Shown here one piece after another: positions 25,892-32,800 of a stretch of DNA of 64,000 nt. Below the pieces are notes generated by a model. It did not search any database, had not been told where the DNA came from, and saw only the letters and a program-made list of their open reading frames with translations. The first letter of the stretch is position 1. Each line of letters opens with the position of its first letter. The translations under genes were made by a program, and so were the position numbers. Source of the DNA: DASZIT01 sp963709665 (GTDB taxonomy: Bacteria > Actinomycetota > Acidimicrobiia > Acidimicrobiales > RAAP-2). The stretch spans positions 372,001-436,000 of the forward strand of contig CAVPWU010000002.1 in the NCBI GenBank assembly GCA_963709665.1. Reading direction: 5' to 3'.

Positions 25892-26712
25892 CAGGCGGCC
25901 CCCTGCGACATGGCGGTGAGGGTGGGGACGGCCTCGGCCGGGTCGCCCCCGTAGGCGGGGCAGAACGGCTTGAACCGGCAGTAGTTGCACAGCGGCGAGG
26001 TCTTGGGCCGGAAGTCGTCGACCTGGCAGGCCCGCTCGATGGCCGACCAGATGGCCTGGGCCTTCACCCGTTGCCCCCGGAGCGCCTGCTCCGAGGGTCG
26101 GGCGGTGATCACCATCGGCTCCTTCAGGTGGAGGAGCCGCACCTCCACCGGGCGCCGGCCCAGCACCTCCTCGCAGAGGAGGGCGTAGATGTGCACGCCG
26201 ATCAGCTTCGACTGCTCGAACGCCGCCCCGGGGGCCCGGCCCGTCTTGTAGTCCACCACCACCAGGTCGCCCTCGGGGGTGCGGTCGAGGCGGTCGATGA
26301 TGCCCCGCAGCCGGAGATGGCCGAGGCGGGCCTCGAGGGTGACCTCGATCCCCACCGGTGTCACCTGGTCGGGGTCCTCGAGGAGGAAGTAGTTGGCCAC
26401 CAGCTGCTCCGCCTCGTGGCGGAAGGTCTCGGCCTGGGCCGGCGCCAGGTCCAGGCTGAGGTAGTCGGGATCGGTCTGGAGCTCGGACCAGGCGACGGCC
26501 AGTTCGGCCGAGGCGGCGGCGGGGGACCGGTGGCCCGCCCCGTGCCGCCAGAAGAGCCGCTCGAGGGCGGTGTGGACCAGGGTGCCCTTGACCGTCCAGA
26601 CGGTGGGGGCGTCGGCCAGCCCGTCGATGGCGGTGAACCGGAAGGCCAGGGCGCAGTCGCGGAAGGAGGTGACCTTGGAGGGGGAGAGCGACCGGGGCGG
26701 CTCGAGGGGCAT
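25891..26712 (-). CDS. RecB-like PD-(D/E)XK exonuclease with Fe-S cysteine cluster
   Basis: 273-aa stand-alone nuclease of the RecB/Cas4-like superfamily. Catalytic parts: GTLVHTALERLF (helix His), LRGIIDRLDR (Asp), LVVVDYKTGRAPG (D-x-K) and a following QSKLIGVHIYALL helix. Four Cys frame the domain, one near residue 20 (FRDCALAFRF) and three at the end (CNYCRFKPFCPAYGG), the iron-staple layout of AddB/Cas4-type nucleases. No helicase or CRISPR is nearby. Expected to degrade ends or flaps of DNA in repair. Confidence 0.92.
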   Translation of the reverse strand: MPLEPPRSLSPSKVTSFRDCALAFRFTAIDGLADAPTVWTVKGTLVHTALERLFWRHGAGHRSPAAASAELAVAWSELQTDPDYLSLDLAPAQAETFRHEAEQLVANYFLLEDPDQVTPVGIEVTLEARLGHLRLRGIIDRLDRTPEGDLVVVDYKTGRAPGAAFEQSKLIGVHIYALLCEEVLGRRPVEVRLLHLKEPMVITARPSEQALRGQRVKAQAIWSAIERACQVDDFRPKTSPLCNYCRFKPFCPAYGGDPAEAVPTLTAMSQGAA

Positions 26713-26721
26713 GGCGACAGG

Positions 26722-27636
26722 TTACGACGGGGTGGTGACAGCGCGGTCGTCGAAGGAACGGCGGACCGAGTCGGCCACCCGGTCGGGTCGCTCCAGCGGC
26801 CCGAAGTGCCCGAGATCCGGCAGGATCTCGACGGAGCCGTGGGGGAGCCGCTCGGCGACGGCCCGCACCAGGCGCGGTCCGAAGGCGTCGGTCTCGGCGC
26901 CGCAGGCCAGGGCGGTGGGGCAGCCCACCTCGCCGAGGTGCGGCCAGGCATCGTGGGACGGTCCGTGGGCGTAGATCCGGGCCTCGTCCTCGCGGCGGCA
27001 CCGCAGCCGGATGGCCTCGCCGTCCCCACCCTCCGTGGCCGGGACCGGCTCGAAGCCGTCGACCACGTAGGCCTGCAGGGCGTCGGGGTCCAGCACGTTG
27101 AACGGCGGCTTGGAGGTGAAGTTGACGAAGGCGTCGGTGCGCGAGGGGAATGTCTCCCGTCGGCGCCGCGCCCCCTCCGAGAGCGGGTTGTTCTCGAAGG
27201 AGGGGGGCACCGGGTCGGCGGGGAGCACCACCGGCTCGAAGCCGTAGAGCGCCCGGAAGGTGCCGGGCCGGCGCTGTTCGGCCAGGAGGAGGGCGGCGCC
27301 CCCGCACGAGTGGCCGACTCCCAGGGGGCGGTCGAGGCCGAGGTCGTCGAGGGTGGCCAGGACGTCGGTGGCGAAGCCCGACCAGGCGAAGCCGCCGTCG
27401 GTCGGACGGTCGGAGTGCCCGTGGTAGCGGAGGTCGAGCCCCCAGCAGTGGTAGCCGTCGGCCAGGCCGGCGGCCAGGGGGCCGAGGACGGTGGCGCAGA
27501 ACCCGGTGGCGTGGACCAGCAGCAGGTCAGGTCCGTCGCCGCCGAAGTCGTAGGTGGCGATGCCCACCCCGTCGGGCGTCGTGCAGCGACCGCGGACGGT
27601 GCGATCCCCCCGGTCGGGCCGGTCGGTGCCGTCCAT
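26722..27636 (-). CDS. Alpha/beta hydrolase
   Basis: 304-aa alpha/beta-hydrolase-fold enzyme. Oxyanion-hole region LLLVHATGFCATVLGPLAAGL, WGLDLRYHGHSDRP, nucleophile elbow GVGHSCGGAALLLAEQ (Ser in GHSCG) and the catalytic His in LPDLGHFGPLERPD. The Asp is probably in TDAFGPRL (ALACGAETDAFG). An insert in the cap region has NNPLSEGARRRRETF. A GTGGGAGCG site is placed 1-9 nt before the ATG and TACCGT is further upstream. Substrate is unknown; epoxide hydrolase, dehalogenase or esterase activity are all possible. Confidence 0.9.
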   Translation of the reverse strand: MDGTDRPDRGDRTVRGRCTTPDGVGIATYDFGGDGPDLLLVHATGFCATVLGPLAAGLADGYHCWGLDLRYHGHSDRPTDGGFAWSGFATDVLATLDDLGLDRPLGVGHSCGGAALLLAEQRRPGTFRALYGFEPVVLPADPVPPSFENNPLSEGARRRRETFPSRTDAFVNFTSKPPFNVLDPDALQAYVVDGFEPVPATEGGDGEAIRLRCRREDEARIYAHGPSHDAWPHLGEVGCPTALACGAETDAFGPRLVRAVAERLPHGSVEILPDLGHFGPLERPDRVADSVRRSFDDRAVTTPS

Positions 27637-27729
27637 CGCTCCCACGACGCCGACGGTAGCCCGCGCCCCGGAGGTCGGCGAGCGGCCCAGCCGGGGGTGG
27701 TCACGGGGACCGGGTAGATTGTCGCCCTC

Positions 27730-28365
27730 ATGGAGCACTTCCTGGAGCAGTGGGGCTATCTCGCCGTCTTCGTGCTGAGCTTCATCTCGGCCATGGGGCT
27801 CCCGGTGGGGGCGGAGATCGCCCTGATCTACGGCGGGGTGCTGGCCAGCGGCCAGATCCCCCACGAGCCCCACCACCTGTCGGTGGTTGGGGTCATCGTC
27901 TGCGCGGTGGCGGGCGAGGTGCTGGGCTCCCTGGCCGGCTACGCCATCGGCCGGTTCGGTGGCCGTCCCCTGGTCGACCGGGTGGGGAAGTACGTCCTCC
28001 TCAGCCACCAGGACCTCGACCGGGCCGAGGCCTGGTTCGACGGGCGGGGCGAGGTGGTGGTGCTGTTCGGCCGGTTCGTGCCGCTGTTCCGGTCCTTCAT
28101 CTCGCTGGTCGCCGGTCTGGCGGAGATGGTGCTGACCAAGTTCCTGCTCTTCACCGTCCTCGGGTGTGCCGTCTGGTGCACGGCCCTGGTGCTGCTGGGC
28201 GACAGCCTGGGGAGCAGCTACGAACATGTGCTCAAGGCGTTCAGCTACGCCGGGTACCTCATCGCCGTGCTGGTGGTGGTGGCCATCGTCCTGGCCATCC
28301 TCCACCGCCTCCGGGCCGTGCGCAGCGAGGGGTCCGGCGGGCCCGCCCACCGGGTCCGGCGGTAG
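27730..28365 (+). CDS. DedA/VTT family membrane protein
   Basis: 211-aa inner-membrane protein of the DedA (SNARE-associated/VTT) superfamily, members of which act as undecaprenyl- or phospholipid flippases. Family signs: LSFISAMGLPVGAEIALIYGGVLASG (the E...G reentrant segment), AGEVLGSLAGYAIGRFGGRPLVDR, GEVVVLFGRFVPLFRSFISLVAGLAEM (the conserved FGRF.P..R...s..AG) and a final GYLIAVLVVVAIVLAIL helix. TAGATT ends 9 nt before ATG. Actual substrate is not determined. Confidence 0.93.
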   Translation: MEHFLEQWGYLAVFVLSFISAMGLPVGAEIALIYGGVLASGQIPHEPHHLSVVGVIVCAVAGEVLGSLAGYAIGRFGGRPLVDRVGKYVLLSHQDLDRAEAWFDGRGEVVVLFGRFVPLFRSFISLVAGLAEMVLTKFLLFTVLGCAVWCTALVLLGDSLGSSYEHVLKAFSYAGYLIAVLVVVAIVLAILHRLRAVRSEGSGGPAHRVRR

Positions 28366-28369
28366 GCCG

Positions 28370-28702
28370 TTGCCCCGTCGCCGGCCCACCCGCCCCGAGG
28401 CGACGCCGGCCGACGCCCACCTCCACCGCAGCACCTCCTGGCAGGGCCTGCGGGCCGGGGACCGGGTGGTGATCGCCGGGACCCGGCTGCGGGGTGCCAC
28501 CTGGGCCTTCCGCGCCCACGTGCGCAACCAGCGCACCGGTACCGAGTGGGTGGAGGTGGTGGGTGGCCGGCCCGGTGACCGGTCGGTGCGCTCCTTCGAC
28601 CTCGACCGCGTCTACGCCGTCACCGCCAAGGCCGGCCGATCCGGGGCCGCCCCCGCCGGTGAGCTGCCCCTGGCCGACGCCCCCCAGCTGCCCTTCGGGT
28701 GA
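28370..28702 (+). CDS. Small uncharacterised actinobacterial protein (DUF7246-like)
   Basis: 110-aa protein with a TTG start, 4 nt after the DedA stop. The segment ADAHLHRSTSWQGLRAGDRVVIAGTRLRGATWAFRAHVRNQRTGTEWVEVVGG followed by VRSFDLDRVYAV is a compact beta-rich domain that I have seen as a conserved small family in actinobacteria; the family name is from memory and should be treated as tentative. It looks like an SH3-type/KOW-like binding fold. No catalytic motif. Coupling to dedA is suggested by spacing only. Confidence 0.72.
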   Translation: MPRRRPTRPEATPADAHLHRSTSWQGLRAGDRVVIAGTRLRGATWAFRAHVRNQRTGTEWVEVVGGRPGDRSVRSFDLDRVYAVTAKAGRSGAAPAGELPLADAPQLPFG

Positions 28703-28748
28703 GCGGCCGGCCGGCAGGCCGCCAACCGGCCGCCGCTAGCCTCGGTCC

Positions 28749-29552
28749 ATGTCCACCCTGGTGTTCTTCCACGCCCATCCCGACGACGAGGCCATCGCCA
28801 CCGGCGGCACCATGGCGGCGCTGGCGGCCGAGGGGCACCGGGTGGTGCTGGTGATCGCCACCGACGGCAGCCTGGGCGAGGTGCCGGACGGCCTGTTGAC
28901 CGACGGGGAGACGCTGACGGCGCGCCGGGCGGTGGAGGCGGCGGAGGCGGCCCGGATCCTGGGGGTGGCCCGGCACGAGTTCCTGGGCTACCTCGACTCG
29001 GGGATGGAGGGGGAGTCGACCAACGACCGGCCCGGGTGCTTCGCGGCGGCCGACGTGGAGGAGGCGGCCGGGCGGCTGGCCGCCATCCTCGAGGAGGAGG
29101 GCGCCGACGCGGTGGTCACCTACGACGAGCACGGCGGGTACGGGCATCCCGACCACGTCCAGGTCCACCGGGTGGGCGTGCGGGCCGGCGCCCTGGCCGG
29201 CACCCCCCGGGTGTACCTGGCCACCCAGGACCGGGACTACCTGGGCTCCCTGACCCGGGAGCACGCCGACTCGGAGTGGGCGCCCCCGGCGGAGATGGCC
29301 GAGGCGATGGCCACCATGGGGGAGCCGGGGTCGCGGATCTCCACCGAGGTCGACGTGAGCGCCTGGCTGGGCGCCAAGCGCGAGGCGATGCGGGCCCACG
29401 CCAGTCAGATCGCCGAGGACAGCTTCTTCCTGGGCATGCCGGACGACGTCTTCGCCCTGGTGTGGTCCCGCGAGTGGTACATCCAGGCGCACCCGCCGGT
29501 CCCGAACCCGTTCGAAGGCCCGCGTCGGACCAGCCTGGTGACAGCCGGGTAG
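28749..29552 (+). CDS. PIG-L/LmbE family deacetylase
   Basis: 267-aa zinc-dependent deacetylase-like protein. Zinc motif FFHAHPDDEAIATGGTMAALAAEG near the start and YGHPDHVQVHRVGVRAG around residue 137. GYLDSGMEGESTNDRP and AHASQIAEDSFFLGMPDDVF are shared with MshB/Mca-type proteins. It could be MshB (GlcNAc-Ins deacetylase of mycothiol synthesis) or a generic PIG-L enzyme; it is less similar to Mca than the 18.7-kb gene. ATG follows TAGCCT by exactly 6 nt, so the mRNA is probably leaderless. Confidence 0.9.
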   Translation: MSTLVFFHAHPDDEAIATGGTMAALAAEGHRVVLVIATDGSLGEVPDGLLTDGETLTARRAVEAAEAARILGVARHEFLGYLDSGMEGESTNDRPGCFAAADVEEAAGRLAAILEEEGADAVVTYDEHGGYGHPDHVQVHRVGVRAGALAGTPRVYLATQDRDYLGSLTREHADSEWAPPAEMAEAMATMGEPGSRISTEVDVSAWLGAKREAMRAHASQIAEDSFFLGMPDDVFALVWSREWYIQAHPPVPNPFEGPRRTSLVTAG

Positions 29553-29561
29553 CCTGCCCCC

Positions 29562-29750
29562 ATGGCGTTCACCCATCGGTTGCTGCGGGTCCACGGCGGG
29601 CGGCTGGTGGTCGCCGAGCCCCGGGCGACACTGGAGACCGAGCTCGACACCGCCAGCGCCGAGGGGTTCGAGCTGGTGAACTCCTTCGTCGTCGACGACA
29701 ACGTCTACCTGGTCCTGCGTCGCCAGGACGTCAGTCCATCGGGCGCCTGA
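29562..29750 (+). CDS. Small protein, DUF4177-like
   Basis: 62-aa protein: MAFTHRLLRVHGG, then TLETELDTASAEGFELVNSFVVDDNVYLVLRR. A strand-helix-strand pattern with an L....EGWelv..-like core recalls DUF4177 proteins, but the match is weak. A leaderless promoter (TAGCCT, 6-nt gap to ATG) supports it as a real gene despite its size. Its last 20 nt overlap the opposite HAD gene. Confidence 0.65.
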   Translation: MAFTHRLLRVHGGRLVVAEPRATLETELDTASAEGFELVNSFVVDDNVYLVLRRQDVSPSGA

Positions 29751-30525
29751 GCTCGTCGATCAGGTCGGCCACCGAGTCGACGATCCGGGACGGACGGTAG
29801 GGGAACCGGTCGACCTCCGACGCCTTGGTGACCCCCGACAGCACCAGGATGGTCTCGAGGCCGGCCTCGATCCCGGCGATCATGTCGGTGTCCATCCGGT
29901 CGCCGACCATCACCGTGGTCTCCGAGTGGGCGCCGAGGGTGTTCAGCCCCTCCCGGACCATCAGGGGGTTGGGCTTCCCCACGAAGTAGGGGTCCACCCC
30001 GGTGGCCCGGGTGATGAGGGCGGCCACCGCCCCGCAGGCCGGGAGCAGGCCGTCGAGGGACGGTCCGGTGGGGTCGGGGTTGGTGGCGATGAACCGGGAC
30101 CCGTCGGCCACCAGCCGGATGGCGGTGGTGATGGCGGTGAAGCTGTAGTTGTGGGTCTCGCCGAGCACCACGTAGTCGGGGGCGCGGTCGGTGAGGACGT
30201 ACCCGATGTCGTGGAGGGCGGTGGTCAGGCCGGCCTCCCCGATCACGAAGGCGGTGCCGTCGGGGCGCTGGCTCTCGAGGAAGCGGGCGGTGGCCAGGGC
30301 CGAGGTCCACAGGGACTCCTCGGGGATGGTGAGGCCGGCCACCTCGAGCCGGGCGGACAGGTCCCGGGGGGTGAACCTCGGGTTGTTGGTGATCACTAGG
30401 AAGCTCCGCCCACTGTCGTGGAGGGCGGCGACGAACTCGTCGGCACCGGGGACCATCACCCCTTCGTGGACCAGCACGCCGTCCATGTCGCAGAGCCAGC
30501 TGCGCGGTGTCTCACGTCTCGTCAT
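29731..30525 (-). CDS. HAD-IIA family phosphatase (NagD-like)
   Basis: 264-aa HAD hydrolase. Motif I LCDMDGVLVHEG (nucleophile and acid/base Asp), motif II FLVITNNPRFTPRDL (Thr/Asn), motif III Lys in VGKPNPLMVREGL, motif IV VMVGDRMDTDMIAGIEAGLETILVLSGVT. The C2-type cap between motifs II and III contains YVVLGETHNYSFTAIT and FIATNPDPTGPSLDGLLPACGA, typical of NagD/PNPP phosphatases. ATG is 6 nt after CATACT on the minus strand (30532-30537). The natural phosphate ester substrate is not evident. Confidence 0.93.
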   Translation of the reverse strand: MTRRETPRSWLCDMDGVLVHEGVMVPGADEFVAALHDSGRSFLVITNNPRFTPRDLSARLEVAGLTIPEESLWTSALATARFLESQRPDGTAFVIGEAGLTTALHDIGYVLTDRAPDYVVLGETHNYSFTAITTAIRLVADGSRFIATNPDPTGPSLDGLLPACGAVAALITRATGVDPYFVGKPNPLMVREGLNTLGAHSETTVMVGDRMDTDMIAGIEAGLETILVLSGVTKASEVDRFPYRPSRIVDSVADLIDELRRPMD

Positions 30526-30678
30526 GCCCCCAGTATGGGTCGCACGCGTCCGACCCGGCACCGGGGACCGGGGGCGGGTGGGGATTCCCAGGAGGCACCC
30601 GCCGGGGTGCCAGCCGGCTCCCAGGTGGGACCGGGAAGGTGGCGGTGCAGCCATCAACCCACCCACCGAGGAGGCACC

Positions 30679-31263
30679 ATGCACAGCAGCGACCACACCG
30701 GCATCGAGGGGCTTCGACCCGCCCGCCGCATCCCCACCCGGCCCGGGCCGGGCGTCCGACGGTGGGGCAGGGTGCCCCGCCTGGCCGCCGCCTCGGCGGC
30801 GATGGTGGCCCTGTCGCTGGGCGGGGCGACGGTGGCCGGTGCGACCAGCTCCAGCGCCGGCTCCAAGGCGAGCTCCGCCGCCCACCCCGCCGGCGGACCG
30901 CCCGGGACCGGATCGCCACCCACCGCCGCCGGCAAGGTCACGGCCGTGGAGGCCGACTCCTTCACCCTCACCACCCGGACCGGCACCACGGTGACCGTCG
31001 AGGTGGGCTCCTCGACCAGCTACCAGGACCCGAAGGTCACCTCGCCCACCCTGGCCGATGTGACGGTCGGCGAGCAGGTGGCGGTCGTGGGCACCGAGAC
31101 GTCGGACACGGTGACGGCCACCCGGGTGATGATCGGAGTGCCCGGCGGCCCCAAGGGGTCCGGGACCGGCAGGCCGCCCACGGGGACCCCTCCTGGCGGT
31201 AAGCCACCGACCGGCAAGCCGGGCGGAACGCCTCCGTCGGGAGGCGGCTCCTCGTCATCCTGA
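30679..31263 (+). CDS. Secreted DUF5666-like protein with Pro/Gly-rich tail
   Basis: 194-aa exported protein. An extended N-region with many Arg precedes a signal helix (LAAASAAMVALSLGGATVAGA). The mature part contains one small beta domain, GKVTAVEADSFTLTTRTGTTVTVEVGSSTSY...VGEQVAVVGTETSDTVTATRVMI, which matches the DUF5666/OB-like pattern. The C-terminal 45 residues repeat G-P-P-T/G motifs and end in GGGSSSS. GAGGAGGCACC precedes the ATG. Function unknown; probably cell-wall or extracellular. Confidence 0.82.
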   Translation: MHSSDHTGIEGLRPARRIPTRPGPGVRRWGRVPRLAAASAAMVALSLGGATVAGATSSSAGSKASSAAHPAGGPPGTGSPPTAAGKVTAVEADSFTLTTRTGTTVTVEVGSSTSYQDPKVTSPTLADVTVGEQVAVVGTETSDTVTATRVMIGVPGGPKGSGTGRPPTGTPPGGKPPTGKPGGTPPSGGGSSSS

Positions 31264-31404
31264 CCGGGCCCCCCACCTCGAGCTCCCACCCCTTGGCGTC
31301 GGCCCCGAGACCGCTCCCCGGCTCGGGGCCGTCGCCCGTCCGGGGTCCGAGCCAGCGCAAACCGCCGCCCCGGGGGATCGGCCCGATCCGCGAAGGGGTG
31401 TCCC

Positions 31405-31658
31405 GTGAGGGTACGCAATGCTCGACCGATCCTGATCGCTCTGGCGGGTCCGGCCTCCCCGTGGCGGCGGCAACCCCCTGTGGCGCCAACAGCGCCCCCG
31501 CCACCTGCCCGGCGCCCGGGTACCACGCCAACTACCTGGCATCGATCAACCCGTGGACGGGAAGCGTGTCCGCCCTCCCGGTGGGCGGGGCGGCGTTCGT
31601 TCCCCAGGGTGGCCTGATCTTCGTGCCCGGGCCCGCGGGGGCGACACCGGACCACTGA
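31405..31658 (+). pseudogene. Small exported protein interrupted by a one-base frameshift (candidate)
   Basis: From GTG 31405 (AAGGGG 8 nt upstream) the frame reads MRVRNARPILIALAG, half of a signal peptide. The other half and a mature part (SGLPVAAATPCGANS..., then CPAPGYHANYLASINPWTG, SALPVGGAAFVPQGG, TPDH stop) are in the next frame. The two join if one G is restored in the GGG run near 31444. The restored product would be about 84 aa, with a signal peptidase site after AAA and paired Cys. It may be a sequencing error, a decayed gene or chance. Confidence 0.35.
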
Positions 31659-31669
31659 GTCGGCGGACG

Positions 31670-31743
31670 TGGAGCGGGTGACGGGAATCGAACCCGCGTA
31701 ATCTGCTTGGAAGGCAGAGGCTCTACCATTGAGCTACACCCGC
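31670..31743 (-). tRNA. tRNA-Gly(TCC)
   Basis: The minus strand folds into a full cloverleaf: acceptor GCGGGTG pairs with CACCCGC, D-arm AGCTCAATGGTAGAGC, anticodon stem CTCTGC/GCAGA-type with loop CTTCCAA (anticodon TCC at 31709-31711), T-arm CGGGTTCGATTCCCG. The discriminator is T and CCA is encoded. It stands alone between the small exported-protein region and the nitroreductase. Confidence 0.96.
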
Positions 31744-31998
31744 GTGCTGGCGTGATCCCAGCTCCGAGGGGGGTCCCCCGGGCCGGTCCCGTCCGGCGGC
31801 GGTCCGCCGGACAGCCAATCGTACTCATCGGGGGAGTCGGCCGGAAGCCACGGCAGCCGCCCGCCAGGTCATCCGGAGCCGGCTGCTCCCACCCGGGATC
31901 TCGGGGCCACCGGCCGGATCCCCACCCACGCCACCGGCAGGAAGCCGACCCCGGCCGGCGTGACCCCGGCCCGGTGGCCGTGGGCGGCCGGTACCCGC

Positions 31999-32670
31999 TC
32001 ACCCCCCGGAGGTGGGGCCCCAGAGCGGCTGGTGGGCCTCGAACCCCACCGGCGCTCCCCACTGGTTTCGGTAGGCGACCTCATCGACCGGCCGACGGGG
32101 CGCCACCGCCCACCGACCGGTGGGGTACCCGAAACTGACGCAGCACGCCATCAGCCAGCCCTGGTCCTTGGGCACCCCGAGGATGTCGTAGGTCTCGTCC
32201 GAGTGGAAGACGCCGAGGACGACGGTCAACGAGCTGCCCACCCCCTCCGCCCGGGCGGCCAGCTGGGCGCTCCAGACGGCCGGGAAGATGGAGCCACCGG
32301 TCGGGTCGTGCTGGATGAACCCGAAGAGGTAGAGCGGCACCTCGTCGAAGTGGTCGGCCAGCCACTGCGCGGACCGCTGGACCTTCAGCATGGCGATGCT
32401 CTCCGGCGCCTCCGGGTCGGCGGCGGCGGCGGCCAGGCGGTCGGCGTAGATCACGCTCCACAGCTGGTCGATGGAGTCCCGGTAGAGCGGGGCGATCCGA
32501 CCCAGGACCTCCTTGTCGTCCACCAGCAGGAACGCCCAGTTCTGGGCGTTGCCCCCGGTCGGCGCCCGGATGGCGGCATCGAGGATCCTGGCCTGCACCT
32601 CCATCGGGACCGGGTCGGGTCGGACCCGTCGCATGGCCCGCGTCGTGTAGAGCGCCTCGTAGATGTCCAC
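31999..32670 (-). CDS. Nitroreductase family protein
   Basis: 223-aa flavin oxidoreductase of the nitroreductase fold. The FMN-binding N-terminus reads IYEALYTTRAMRRVRPDPVP, followed by ILDAAIRAPTGGNAQNWAFLLVDD. A middle segment PLYLFGFIQHDPTGGSIFPAVWSAQLAARAEGVGSSLTVVLG lies over the flavin, and GVPKDQGWLMACCVSFGYPTGRW closes the fold. The GTG at 32670 (GGGGGAAGAC just upstream) is preferred to an ATG 16 codons earlier that adds a non-homologous tail. Substrate is open: nitro compound, quinone or an F420/FMN partner. Confidence 0.92.
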   Translation of the reverse strand: MDIYEALYTTRAMRRVRPDPVPMEVQARILDAAIRAPTGGNAQNWAFLLVDDKEVLGRIAPLYRDSIDQLWSVIYADRLAAAAADPEAPESIAMLKVQRSAQWLADHFDEVPLYLFGFIQHDPTGGSIFPAVWSAQLAARAEGVGSSLTVVLGVFHSDETYDILGVPKDQGWLMACCVSFGYPTGRWAVAPRRPVDEVAYRNQWGAPVGFEAHQPLWGPTSGG

Positions 32671-32800
32671 GTCTTCCCCCGATCGCCGTCGGCCGGCGGT
32701 GGCCGGCGACGGCTTCAACGTACCCGGCGGCGCCGGACCCCCTCGAGTGGTCGCCGCGGACCGGCGGGGACGGCCGTCGATCCGAGGGCCGGCCGTCGGG

